Assembly: GCF_032062135.1 (NCBI RefSeq)
Contig: NC_092859.1
Span: forward strand, 44,808,388 to 44,872,387
Direction of reading: 5' to 3'
Length of the DNA stretch: 64,000 nt
Origin: Pyxicephalus adspersus
Lineage: Eukaryota > Chordata > Amphibia > Anura > Pyxicephalidae
The notes under the pieces were generated by a model. That model made no database searches, had not been told where the DNA came from, and worked only from the letters and a program-made list of their open reading frames with translations. This document shows, piece after piece, positions 9,270-21,445 of the stretch. Position 1 is the first letter of the stretch. Each line of letters opens with the position of its first letter. A program made the translations under genes and the position numbers.

Positions 9270-10365
9270 GTCTCCTGTCATGTACCAAACTCTAGTGTGT
9301 ACCTAGGGAACACGAATCATACCAAATCTTGTATCGGAATGTGTCTATACCATTCTTCAATTGGGTAGGGGATAACGTTTCTTTTTTTATAAAATTATGT
9401 AATGCTATATACGCCCAGCAGATGCTTGTCTGCAAGAATAGTCCATTTAATTTTAGAGGTCCCATATATCACTTTAAAAAACTGCTATAAGCTTAAATGT
9501 ATAGGAATAGTTACTGCTCTTGATTATTTGCAGATAGCAACACCTGCAGCTGAAACCATCAGCAGGATGATCCTGAGAGTTGAACACAAGATAGCCTTAA
9601 AGGGCTGAGAATAGACCCTTGCGTTTATAACCAGTTTAAATTACAATCAAAGATGGTGGGCAGTAATTTTTGTGCCAAAAAAAAGGATGTTAACTGTTTA
9701 AAAAATTAACTGTTTCACTTAAGCTCATCACTCTTTCACTTCAAGATGAGTTGATTGGTTAATTATTGTTGCCCACCTAACTACATTACATGTTATTAGT
9801 ACTTCTTCCTACCTTTTGTATGAAGTGTTGTTCTCCATTGCAACGCTAATAAATCTAGCTAATCCTAATCCTGGATCTACTGTCTCATCACTGGTCTTAC
9901 ATTTAAGACCCACTAAAGATTTAAATACTGTACATCCTAGCATGTATTGGTTGCAAATTTTTTGTGGTTTCTGAAAGTTTATTAAATAACAACTTTAATA
10001 GGAGAGAGAATAGGAAAGAGGTATACTTCTGAGCAATGAAAAGAGTTGAAAGTCAGTCTCATTTCATGTTATCTTATTTCATAACATTCACTGTTATACT
10101 CCACACAAGGGAAAAGCTAGGATAAGCGATCTAATAAATAATCCCGTATTTTTTCCATTGCCTTCCAAGGCTACACCTGCAACCCACTTAGCTAAATAGG
10201 CTTTATCATATTTCTTATTGATTTGGATTTCTTCTCAGACCATGGAATGTTGTCATTCATTCCCATTGTTAACGCTAAACAGTTAACAATTATGTATTTT
10301 TACCCATTGGGCTAAACCTCTATCAACTTCTTTCGACATATCAATCAAGACCACCTAGATGATCA
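9270..10365. other. No gene seen
   Basis: AT-rich, with no repeat shared elsewhere in the window and only chance ORFs. Confidence 0.6.
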
Positions 10366-10369
10366 CCCA

Positions 10370-10560
10370 TTCTCAACAAAGATACTTTGGGGAAGAACTT
10401 CCCCAAGGAAAGGTGTTCCTCAAGGATCAATAGAGAATGCTTGACCTCTGGCTAGAGCTCCTACTTGATGTAGCCTACATAGTTTTGGGGCCAACACCAC
10501 AGTAGCAGCTGCAGCACATCAACAATGTTTCTGTCTGTAAGGATCTCATTTTCACCACCA
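10370..10560 (+). repeat. Dispersed repeat with TTGACCTCT and GCCTACATAGTT
   Basis: Shares CTTGACCTCT, TTGATGTAGCCTACATAGTT and GGGGCCAACACC with the block at 50425-50700 (TTGACCTCT, TTTGATATGGCCTGCATAG). Non-coding. Confidence 0.4.
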
Positions 10561-10564
10561 CTCT

Positions 10565-11245
10565 AAAGAGATAATGTTTTCCACTGGCAGTCTTATCATG
10601 ATTTTTTTCATGTTGCCATTATTGATACTAAATTCTAACGGCTGTGGTGAAGATCATTGCAGGCATCAGACATACATGATCAAAATGCCACTTGATCAGT
10701 GGTAATTTGTCAATGTCAAAAAACAGATTGTTGCCAGGGCTATTGTTTTCCACAAGAACATAGCTCACATTTTAGATATTTCCTTTACTTTTTTAAATTG
10801 AATGAGTAATTAAATTATGTTCTTATTATTACATTTTCTTTATATGGATATCCATTTGAAAATAAAGCATATTATTTATATTCTTTCTCTTTTATCTTAT
10901 ACAAACTAATTTCAGATACAGTCATGGGACATGACAATACCTGTAAATTTAAAAACACAAACCATTACTATTCAGCCTTTGTTCTTTTGAAATCTAATGG
11001 GAGATATAAATCTAGTTTCAGATACAGAACTGCTGGACTGGTGACCTTATTCCCCTGTAGAACTTTTCATCTGGCTCTAATTTGAAAACATATTAGCAAT
11101 CTATGGTAAATGAAGAGTAACAAAAAACAATGATGTTATTATTGAAGAAGTTCTACGATAACATTGCTTAACCTGAGATGATGTGATTAGTCTGCTACAG
11201 AAAGGAGGAAGCATGTACTCAGTCTCATCTTCCCTAGTAATCAGA
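10565..11245. other. No gene seen
   Basis: AT-rich stretch between a dispersed repeat and the ORF-less Ngaro-like terminus. Nothing else recognisable. Confidence 0.6.
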
Positions 11246-11249
11246 CTGT

Positions 11250-11712
11250 AATATAGGCGGGCCCACAGCAAAAAAGGAAGAAAGATAGGGCCTACATGTC
11301 AGGGTGAGAAGAGAAAACAGGCAGGGGAAGAGTTAAGCAAAGGAAGGAGGAGTCATGGAGAGGTCAGTGAGAGATTGGTGGGGTCTGAAGGTTTCAGGTG
11401 GATCCAGAGGAAAGGATAAAGGGTACAGGGGAAGAAAGATCAGGAACACTTTGGCTCTAGAAGAGTTTGCTTGCCCACCCATTACTCAAGGTCATGTGTT
11501 TTGGGGGGGGGGGAGTACTAGGTGGTGGAGTTGCAGGAAGGCAATGGTCTTGGCCAGTGATTATGGTCTGTGGGGGGAACCATTTTTTTGTATTGCCCCT
11601 TAAGTAATTAATCCCTGATGAAGTACCAGGTGGCTAGGGGCTATTTTAGTGTTGTTGGCTGGGAGTAGAGAATTGTGTTTATTTTGTAGAAGAAGCTAAT
11701 TTGATTTGGTTT
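11250..11712 (+). mobile_element. ORF-less Ngaro-like terminus (candidate solo end)
   Basis: The plus strand reads TAATATAGGCGGGCCC, then GGGCCTACATGTCAGGGTG, then GGCAGGGGAAGAGTTAAG. This matches the 5' terminal motifs of both coding copies in order and spacing. Downstream, instead of gag, it runs straight into G-rich sequence including ACCAGGTGGCTAGGGG, a motif from the 3' non-coding region of copy 1. A terminal repeat joined to 3' sequence is what a recombined or circle-derived solo remnant would look like. An 11-bp G run sits at 11503-11513. Short ORFs here have no recognisable domain. Confidence 0.5.
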
Positions 11713-12059
11713 AAAGCAAGACCATAGTTTGATTAAAAATTCTCAAATGCATGCCAAATAATCCTAACAATAGAAAACCTGTTCCAATCACAGATATACC
11801 GTGAGCACCTAAACAATAACCCAAACATGGCCTAAATGTTGGCCCTTGCCATAAGTGCTAGACAGATATCTAAATACCCCAAAAACCCTTCAAAAATAAT
11901 ACACTGTAGCTTAAAAGAGGATGCTATGGCAAAACCTACATATGTTGCTATTTCTCCATGGTTAAAACTGAAAACCAAATAGATGAAAGGTGGGACCATA
12001 TAATGGTGATATCCATCAGCCAAGAGATATGATGGTGGACCCTATCTGAAGTGCTGGAG

Positions 12060-12275
12060 TTAGTTGGAGTTGATTTATTAAATGAGCTTAGGCTGTTTAC
12101 TAAGCACATGAGTAATTTCCATGGAATAGAGATTTCATTTTGTTTAGTAAATGTAGTAAAAAATTTTCATTTTTGGAAAACTGAGTTTAGCAGAGCTTCA
12201 TCTCATTCACTAAGCCAAGTAAAATATTCATTGCAACAAAAACATCTTAACCTTCTTTAGTAAAGCAATACCATT
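12060..12275 (+). repeat. Dispersed repeat sharing CTTCATCTCATTCACTAA, second copy
   Basis: Contains AGCTTCATCTCATTCACTAA, CAAGTAAAATATTCATTGC and TTTAGTAAAGCAAT. It starts near GATTTATTAAATGAGC. More complete on its left side than the 7.4 kb copy. Confidence 0.5.
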
Positions 12276-12279
12276 GTAA

Positions 12280-15195
12280 GATTGTTTGTGCATTGAAATC
12301 AGAGTGATCAAATTCAATGCAGAAAATTGACCAATTGTGCAAGACTGTTGTTTCAAAGTGTTTAAGTCTGCAGCATTTATCAGTGCAATACCTGGTGACC
12401 CTGTTAGGGTGTAACAGCAGTTGTGCAGTCTTGCTTTTCTGGTATTACTTTGTAATTGCCTTGGCCCCTAGTGAAGACTATAAGTAACCATGCAGAAAAA
12501 CATTGCACAAGTATGGCCCACCATTATAACCCAGAAAAGCTGCTAATATTTTTCAGTCGAAGCTGGAATGAGTACACTTAGACAGAGGAGGTTGAATGGG
12601 GCTTGAGGAAATCAGCAGCACTATAAGCAAATAGGGATAAAAAAACAAATTATTTGTTTCATATACATACTTTTAGCAAAATAAATGGATTTAGATAGAT
12701 TTAGATGATTTTTGTCCAATCCTACAGGATCTCTCTAAGTAAGATTCCAGCAGCATGTGTTGTTAGCTTGTACTGTATAAATTGTTATTTGCAGATCATG
12801 TAAGCATCTTCAAGCCTTCCCTGCAAAATCTTGTTTTGCTCTTTCATTTCAGGATGCTCATTTAAATATTCCCATAACTGGAGTGTCACTATAATGTATG
12901 ATTATAAAGAGCTTGCAGCGATGTTTGACATAATGTAAGCACTCGTTTATTTATAAGTCATCAAAGAAACATATTGAAGGTGGCAATTGATAATTAACTG
13001 GAGGATTGTAAGTCTCACTATCTAGACTGGCTTAATGTTTTTATGGATGTTTAAAATCCTAATATTAAATAAATATTTGGTGTGTTTGCTGCAGCTGGAA
13101 TACCTGCAATACACTGGTAAATCTATTTAATAAAATGCATATTAGATTTGATTTTAAAAAAGGCAAATCTAATGTAAAACTTTTAAAAACTAGGGCGCTT
13201 GAATACTAGATCAACATACTGTATCATATGATCATTCATCAGACATGCTTTTTTTCTTTGCTTTTTTGGTTAGGTGCACAGGGGTGCAAGTCTGCTTTAA
13301 CAAGTTTCTGATATGTCAAATTAAATGGCATAATAGAAACAAAACTATCTTTTATTTTCAAAGTGCACTCCTGGAGATCCTTTAAAAAGACTTTGCATAG
13401 GCTAAGCTGATTACTACAATATGTTACAGGAAGAAGGACGCTTTTTTCCAGTCTCCTGTGCCTTAGTGACCAGACAGCAACATTTTTAATTTGGAGAAAA
13501 CCACAAGGTTGGAGACAATCTGTAACATCTGTAAGCACAGCTAAGAACTCCACAGACACCAAATTTACATAACCGTGTCATATTTGAGCCAGCATCTCAA
13601 TCCAGGGAGTTGGTGCGATCTTGATAATGCCTTGAAAATATGTTTTTTGTCTTTCTAAAAAAAAAACAGATGAAGGGAGATTCTTTTAAAAATGGAACTG
13701 GAACACACTGGTCTCCCAAGCTTTTAAGACAAAAAAAGATAAATTTACTTTGATGGATAAAAGACACATATCAATGTGATGCAGGTATCTCGGTGCAGCC
13801 CAAACTTTGTTGCAGATGGACATATATCCTGCTGCCTTCTGTTCTCAGTGAGAAAAATCTGCTGTTCCGGAACAACTCTATGTGTTACCATGCTTTTCAC
13901 ATCATCAATTCTATCTACTCTGTCTTATTACATAATCCAAAAGTGTTTATGTCTGCTTGTTCAGAAACCCTTGACAGAAAGACAATAGAGGGTTTTGCTG
14001 CACTGATTGTAGTCTCTTGTCATTAAAGCATTGTAATGAGCTATCTGAAAAAGTTTATTTGCTCATATCATAAACACATTTATAACTGATTTATTTTTAT
14101 TAAAAACCTTTTATTATTGTCATGCACATCAGTTTTTCAACAATGTAAACCATTGCAAAAACTAAAGCATGCATCAAAGCAACCTACCCTTCTTCGCATT
14201 CTACCTAAACTACCTAAAGATTTTACCTTTGTCAGAAGTCCTTTTGTCCCTTTCTGCTCTTCAGTTGGCCCACTCTTAGGTGCGTGTAAACAACGCTTTA
14301 AAAATATATTAATAAACTACGAAAACATGGTATTTTGTATTAAATCGTTCAATCAGCCTTTAAACTATTTCACTTGTTATTTTTAAAAACTAATACAAAA
14401 GAAAAGTAGTTGTGAAAAAAGCACTTATCATTTTAATAAAGCATTTAAATAAAAAAATATTTAAAAAGTAAAAGTTGGAAGGTATAACTGCAATCACTAA
14501 GTAACAAAATACAGCAGTACTTTTATCAACTCTCAAAATAATTTACAGAAAATCCTAGGAATTCTAATCTATGCGAGAATCTTTGTGGGCTCAAACTGTA
14601 GTTACTGAGTTCAGGGCTTATGTAGCACAACATGCCGGAAATGAGATCACGAAGCAGAGAGAACACCCTGATGGTCTTACAGTCTTCCTTTCTCATTTAT
14701 CCTTGCTGTCTGAAGAACAAATTACTTTAACCTGTAAATAAGTCATAAAAAGATTTCTCTTTTAAATATTTGGCAAAAATTAACACATCATGGAAGTGAT
14801 AGCTCGTGTTAATTTTATTGGTATTTCAATAGATTATTCTTTTGAATGAAAGCAGTGATGATCATATTTTATACCCAAAGCTTCTACTCGAGTCAAAGCA
14901 GTTTCCCGTATTCCTAGCTAAAAATAAAAATCTTGTTTTATATTTGGGTCTGTTTATATTTGAGTATATATGGAAAGTTCATGTAGTGAACCCACAACTG
15001 AAGCATCACCTTTGGTGGCTTTATTTTTTAAAGTGGAACCTTTAGCAAAATCTTAAATCTGATATGGTTCAGGGAACATTTAATTAAATGGTAATGAACA
15101 TTAACAACAAAATTAAATGGTAATGAAGTAGTAGCCTTTTGTCTAGAATTTCCCCTGTGAACTGTGTATTGTCAGTGTGAGCACTAAAGACTCAA
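12280..15195. other. No gene seen
   Basis: About 2.9 kb of AT-rich DNA. ORFs of 61-107 codons lack domains and compositional bias. The part at 14560-14720 is repeat-free and more balanced in composition, but with no further signal. Confidence 0.6.
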
Positions 15196-15198
15196 GAG

Positions 15199-15460
15199 GT
15201 GACTCAAGAGGTTAGCACTCAGCTTTGCAGCGTTGGGTCCCAGGTTCAAATCTCGGCCAGGGGACTATCTGCATGGAGTTTGCAGAGTTCTCCCCGTGTT
15301 TGCATGATATTCCTCCGAAACATGTAGTTAGGTGACTATGGTAGGGACATTAGATTGTGAGCCCCAGCTGTTCACAGGTACAGCTAGGGACATGACTATG
15401 GGCTTTGTACAGCGCTGCGTAATATCTTGGTGCTATATAAATACTGTATAATATTAATAC
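15199..15460 (+). repeat. tRNA-derived SINE, full-length copy
   Basis: The head GTGACTCAAGAGGTTAGCAC followed by CCCAGGTTCAAATC resembles RNA polymerase III A and B boxes. The body includes CTCCCCGTGTTTGC and TAGATTGTGAGC; the tail is GTACAGCGCTGCGTAATA, then GGTGCTATATAAATAC. The same structure appears inverted at 16532-16856. Confidence 0.75.
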
Positions 15461-15464
15461 ACTG

Positions 15465-16530
15465 GAAATTTTGAGTAGGATATGGTTATGTAAAAAATGC
15501 TGATCTCTGTTGATGGCTCTAAGAAAGCAAAGAAAGTAATGCTTCTGCCAAAGTGCTCACATTCACACAAAGATACAGTGCGGAAGAAGCTTTGTGGGCA
15601 CAACTTTCAGAGTTCTGTAATTCTTTAAAGTGGAGTCACACTAATATTATGCTTTATTGCATAACTTATTTGAATGGTTTGCCTAATGTGGTGCATACAT
15701 AGGTGCAATATTAGTAAAACAGTGCATGGTGGTGTGTAACCATGTATTGCGCTGTGATGTAAAGTGTCTTGGTGTTCTATTAGGAATAATTGGCACACAT
15801 TTTTGCACATTTTGCTTATGTGTGTTATAACACACAGGTTACTGTGATGTAACACAGATGTTCACAAAGGCATAATCACATTAATTAAATGTCCTCTTTT
15901 ATATGTAAGTATTTACTTTACTATATAATGATGTAAATAAGGCGTGAAAGCAGAATCTTTTATGGTTCCTGTACAGTAGCATCAATGCCCATGCCTTTTA
16001 TCTTCACCATCAGTTTTATGTATAACAAGGTCCATGGAGTGAAAAGTGATCAGACGTGGGCATGTGGTATGTCAATATTAGAGCTCTATAATTTCACTGA
16101 AAATCTAAACATTGCCAATCTCTCTCAAAACTTTTTAAGCTTTTTTAAATTGTGATTAAAATACCTAAAATATTCCTGTTTTAGCCCTATTTTGATCATT
16201 TGCATTTCAATAATTGTTTGCTTTTTTGTGCTTGTTTGCAAATTTGACCCAAACATTGGTGTTTCCACTAAATTTGAAAAAGCCAAATATCGCTGATGTT
16301 CGGTGATTGGATTTGGGATCTAGGGCATTGACAGATACTGTACATTGTACCTGGTCATCAGCTGACAGCTGGATTCACTGAGCCCTATGCTATATCTGCC
16401 ATTGACAGGTTAAGGGAATCCAGCTAGAAGTTGATGACAGCTCTACAAATTTAGCTAGTGGCCAATACCAGGCTGCCATTTGCCACTGATTAGATCCACC
16501 AAGCTGCATGCTGGGGTAGCTGCCTGAAAT
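15465..16530. other. No gene seen between two SINEs
   Basis: Includes a GT-rich, weakly repetitive part near 15650-15850 (GTGTGTTATAACACAC at 15818-15833 is a 16-bp palindrome). No gene. Confidence 0.6.
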
Positions 16531-16531
16531 A

Positions 16532-16856
16532 CTTTTTATTATTATTACACAGTATTTATATAGCACCATCATATTATGCAGCACTGTACAAAGTCGATAG
16601 TCATATCACTAACTGTCCCATAAAGGAGCTCCCAATCTAATGCCCTTACCATAGTCATATGTCATTAATGTAGGTCAATTTTGAGGAGTAGTCAATTAAA
16701 TTAACTGCATGTTTTTTGGAATGTGGGAGGAAATTGGAGTACCCAGAGGAAACCCACACAGACACGGGGAGAACCTGCAAACTCTATGCAGATAACGTTT
16801 CGAACCTGGGACCTAATGTTGCAAAGGCAGGAGTGCTACCTCTGAGCCACCATGCT
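16532..16856 (-). repeat. tRNA-derived SINE, full-length copy
   Basis: Minus-strand head GGTGGCTCAGAGGTAGCACT (A box TGGCTCAGAGG) and CCCAGGTTCGAAAC (B box), then CTCCCCGTGTCTGTGTGG, CCTCCCACATTCC, and the tail GTACAGTGCTGCATAATATG and TATATAAATACTG, ending in a TTATTATTATT-type tail. Upstream of the head is a TACCC repeat (16857-16874). Confidence 0.8.
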
Positions 16857-16874
16857 ACCCTACCCTACCCTACC
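16857..16874 (+). repeat. (TACCC)n microsatellite at the SINE head
   Basis: About four tandem TACCC units directly abut the tRNA-like head of the SINE at 16532-16856. Confidence 0.7.
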
Positions 16875-16879
16875 TTCAT

Positions 16880-18320
16880 ACAACAGTGTAACTGGTGTTG
16901 ATGATGAGTAAATCCAAGTAGAATTAATTACATTTTTTCTCCCAGTAGAATTTCAGTAGCAAAAGGGTTTCAAAGGGGACTTTAAAGGGTTTCCAATCCG
17001 GCTTCTAAATGAATTCAAACATTGGCCTTAATTTGAGCACACCGTTAAAAAATTCTGTTACATGGTTAGTTAGTCAGGACAACAAAGTTAACTGATTTCA
17101 ACCTCAAGGGAAATAAACCTATAAATATATTTGAACAGAGAAAGGCAAAATACCTTTTTTTTCACGGATTGTACTGTGAAGAATCCCTTCCATATATGTA
17201 GAATAAACTTATTTTCCTCCAGATGCTAACAGCGCCTCCTCATCCAACACTAGTAGGAACCTCTGTCAGTTTTTGTATACATATACGTCTCCTCGAAGGG
17301 AAAATGTCTTTTCACATATCACCAGCAAGTGAGGGATATCTTCCCAGTATGACACACATATATCAATGCATCTGAATGAAGTTCTAACTCTTCTCCACAC
17401 TAATGACATATTTCTATACACCCAGTAAATTATATATAATGATAGTATAAATTAAACGGAAAAAAGCATATGATAAATCAAAATATTATTGTTTGATTGC
17501 AACTGCATTTGAAACACAAAAAATGAAATTTAGTATCTGTGCATAATGTGGGGTGTATTAAAAAGGAAAAGAAAATGAATAAAGATCAATAGGTTAATAG
17601 GGATATTCTATAGCTCTTCTGCATTTGTGTCTCTGGTATCACATAACTTTCTGTATAATCTAGTACTGAAAAAAATAAATAAAACCCAAATCCTGGTAGC
17701 AGCTGAATAATACAACAAAGACATTTAGATATAATATTCCACACGTTCCTGCTAGATTATTGTAAGGATCTATGAATCAAACTGACTCTATTAACACCAT
17801 CCAGTATGTGAGTGATTTACTACCCTCTCTTTCAGCATCCACGTCAAATGTAGGAAATTTGTTTATTAAGTTTCATACATTTGATGCAAATCTCTTAGGC
17901 AGATAGGATTACATCAGCCTAGACCTGGCAGTTTATTTGATGCGCAAAGAAACAAGCAAGATGATAGCTAGACATGAAGAAATTGATCGTTCCATTAAAA
18001 TACAAGCAGTTTGTAACTCTTTCCTGACTTTTACTAAAGCTAGGCATCCATTGTTATCTTCCGTGCAGCAGATAATTAAGAATTGATTTTTAGGAAAAAT
18101 ATGAAGTTTGTAGTTATTCCTAGCGTAGCTGGACTGTAAGGCAATATAGGTTACTGAGGTTGCAAATAGAAGCTTGGTGACCAGGCTAAACAAAGCAGTG
18201 GTGTGTTGGTAGTTAAAATAGGCAGGCTGCTTCTACCTATTGTTTTTTTTAATAACTTTTGTGGACATCTTTAGTGATATCTCCCTGCTTTCTTTCTTGT
18301 CTCTCTCCCCACCTACCTTT
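16880..18320. other. No gene seen
   Basis: AT-rich DNA between a SINE and the 516-bp hAT. Nothing recognisable. Confidence 0.6.
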
Positions 18321-18330
18321 GAGTTATGAG

Positions 18331-18846
18331 TAGTGTTGGTCGAATATCTCACTATTCGATTCAACAGCTATTTGATCGAATAGGATGATATTGTTCGGTG
18401 ATCGAACGCTGAATTAGAACAACATTAAAGTAAATTCTATCCGGACTGTGTAGAACTGTAAGAGCAATCAGGGGAGCAGAGCTGACAGCTCCCTTGATTA
18501 CTCTTGCAGCCCTAGCATAACTATAATATGCGTTCTTGGATAGAGATTCTCTATCCAAGAACACAGGAGACCAACGGGATCCCCGGGCACTAGAGGTTTA
18601 ATGGGGACAAGTCTCCCCATTCATTCACCTCTAGTGCTCTGTGATTGGCTGGGGAAAGGAAAATCCTGATGACACTTGAACACACATTCAATAAATTTCT
18701 TTAACATTAAAGGCTCTCTTTTTAACACATTTTTTACACACAAATTTGCATTCGACTCCTGTGTTTTTTGGGTCGGGTCTATACAAATTCGAACAGCCAT
18801 GTTTGGGTCGAAAATAAGGACAACCCGAATTCGAACACCAACACTA
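18331..18846 (+). mobile_element. 516-bp non-autonomous hAT element with 8-bp target duplication
   Basis: Begins TAGTGTTGGTCGAATATC and ends CGAACACCAACACTA, flanked by identical GTTATGAG at 18323-18330 and 18847-18854. Interior segments (CAAGTCTCCCCATTCAT, CTCTAGTGCT, GTGATTGGCTGG) are shared with 33453-35579. No coding capacity, so it must have been mobilised by a hAT transposase encoded elsewhere. Confidence 0.9.
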
Positions 18847-18855
18847 GTTATGAGT

Positions 18856-20860
18856 GTTCCTACTCATCATTGTGTACATTCATTGCACTCCTTTTATTGC
18901 ATACTACATCTACTCATGTCTATTATCAAATCTAGTTTAGCGCAATGATTTAGTGCCTCAGGAATTTTATTTTATTTTATTTGGTCAATGTCTGAACATG
19001 AGCTTTTTTTAAGTTTTAAATAGATAAAATTTTGAGGCTCCATTGTTCTACTTTTGATCCCTGATTTCCCTTCCACTTAAACTGTCCTGGAGACACAAAC
19101 AGAGGCAGGGAAATCTCCCCAGTAGGAACACAAATTATTATTAATAGCCAAGGTTTTAGCCACAAACTGCTGTGACAAAAAGTGCTTTCATTGGTGTCTC
19201 TTCTAGAGAGATTATGCTTGTTTCATATGTGATAATTAAGAAGTAAAGCTTACACACTCTACTCAAAACTTAAGAAATAAAACTTTTAACAAGTAAATCT
19301 TTTTAAGGCTTTGTACAAATGCTAAACAAATTTCACTGCAAATAAATATTTGTGTACAGACAGCATTAAATGTTCTATTCAGAGGAAAAGTTGGGGATGA
19401 GCCGGAGGTGCCTAGCTCCTTCCCAGTGATCTCTTATGGTGGGCCGCTGAACAACATTGTGGAACTGCAGAAATAATGCTAGATTTTCACATGTGAGTGT
19501 GGGCATCTGTACCAGAAATTAAAAAATAATGCCTGTGTCAATAGTTAGTGTAAAACACACATCTGCATAAATGTTTATAGTATATATTACAAAAAAAAAA
19601 AGTATATATCAAATATATAAAAAATGTATATTCGCTACTCTTTTAGCCTAGAAATTACCAGAGACATATCAACAAAATTCAGTTTTATGAAAGAAAAAAT
19701 TGACAGTAAAGAGATTTGTTTTTCTTTACTATTTATTACTTGGTGTACTTGTTCCCATAAATACACCTAGCTCATAGCGATGTCTCAGCTGACAGATTCT
19801 CAGACCAGCCTGTGACTGTCGTCTGGAATTCCTGCCGAGATCCTGTCTGAAGAAATGTGTTAATATTGTCATGCTTGGCATAACAGAAGATAGCACTTGG
19901 CAACAGAACGGAATGAGATAGGCTGACCTGATGATGCAAAGTGAATCAACCAAGAAAATATAAACCACATCTGACTGAAAAATACGGTAGCAAGTTCTTT
20001 CCTCTGACCCCAGGCCGCTGCGCATTCACTTACCCATGCATTAAAATATGCTCTTAGAAGTTTATTTGTTTGGTTAAGAGTTTTTCTTGGCTGACAACTA
20101 AATCTTTTTTTTTATCCTATCCCATCCACTTTGAGAGGGCCTGAACTGTGGAAGCTATGAACAAAAACGCACAGGGCAAATGACTAGTCACCATTTATTG
20201 ACTATAGGCATCCTGCACCAATGCTTAGGGTCTTAGAGGAGCAAGCTATTACATGCAGGCACACCTTTAAAAATTATTCAGACATATTTAAAAAAGCAGG
20301 TGCAATATCCACAGCAATCAATCAATCTTTACCATGCAATTGTCTGACATTAGTATGACTTTTCTGTATATATGTTCAATGGCAGTGCTGGTATTCTGTG
20401 TTTACTCTCCTGGCAGTGTTGGCATTTAGTGCACCTGGCACTGCTGGCACACAGTGTTCCATTATATTGCAGTGAGGGTATTGAATGTGTATGTCTTTTC
20501 GATTCTCTTATCCCAAAGAAGAGAAGGGGCATAGACATATGCTCTGAATACCAACTGGCTACTGCTTTATTCTTGCTATTCTCCGCCTGATCACTCCCAT
20601 GACCTGACTAGTCCCTAAGTCCACCACAATGTGACAGACCCAAGGACTTCAAACCACAAGTTTGCCTGGGTTTCTGCAATCGGAGTTTCTTTCATTGATC
20701 TGCAAATGTGTAAGCTGTTGTGGCCTGCTGATCAGCCATATGGGGTAGAGAGCCAGAGATTGTGGAAACCAACTTAAAAGTTGGAACTGGAGGGTACCCA
20801 CATATGGTTACCAACCTTTACTCAAAACTAATATTTCATTTTTAGTCTTTAACAGTTAGC
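18856..20860. other. No gene seen
   Basis: AT-rich. A small imperfect repeat of GGCAGTG(C/T)TGG(T/C) occurs at 20381-20445, giving complementary spurious ORFs. No gene. Confidence 0.6.
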
Positions 20861-20866
20861 CCTTAA

Positions 20867-21441
20867 CCTCCCTAGCAGTTCATTTCTTTCCAGTTTTATA
20901 TGTCTTAAAAGCGGTACATTGTTTTTCATGAAAATTTATTTTACAGTATAATATAATAATATTAGTTTATTAAAGTTTGAAACACAAAATCATGTAAAAA
21001 TATTAAATTGAAAAAATTAAAAAATCTATATATTAAAAAAAAAAAAATACATATTATACTTATACTAATATATATACTGTAAAATAAATGTCCTTGAAAA
21101 CAATGTACTGCTTTTACACATATAAATCCAATGTATTGCATTCAATACAGTTATTTTGTATTGAATGCAAACAAATGGATTTTTGAATTTCCCGCCCCAA
21201 CCCGCCAGCAACGCACACACGCACCGACGTCACCGGGAACTTCCCCAGTGACTCATTGGATGCAGAAGCCGGCCAGAAGAAGAGAGAAGAAGACGGAGAT
21301 TGCGGCGATGGATGACGCAGGACGCCAGCGGATCAGGTAAGGCTCTATTTACTATTACCTCCCATAGGATTACCTATCCTGGGAGTGACTCGGGGCTACC
21401 GCTTTTAGCAACTTTCACACTTGGGGTTACCTCTAGGGAGG
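20867..21441 (+). mobile_element. TTAA-flanked, piggyBac-like non-autonomous element
   Basis: Left end TTAACCTCCCTAGCAG and right end CTCTAGGGAGGTTAA, with TTAA at 20863-20866 and 21442-21445. TIRs starting CC(T)CCCTAG with a TTAA target site fit the piggyBac superfamily; Kolobok is the alternative. The left half is AT-rich and contains AGCGGTACATTG. The right half is GC-rich (ACCGACGTCACCGGGAA) and ends with the splice-donor-like CAGGTAAGG at about 21333-21341. Two CAATAC pseudo-palindromes lie at 21127-21172. No transposase. Confidence 0.75.
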
Positions 21442-21445
21442 TTAA

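Noticed and set aside
13239..13562. 107-codon minus ORF
   Set aside because: No domain; AT-rich surroundings with similar chance ORFs throughout.
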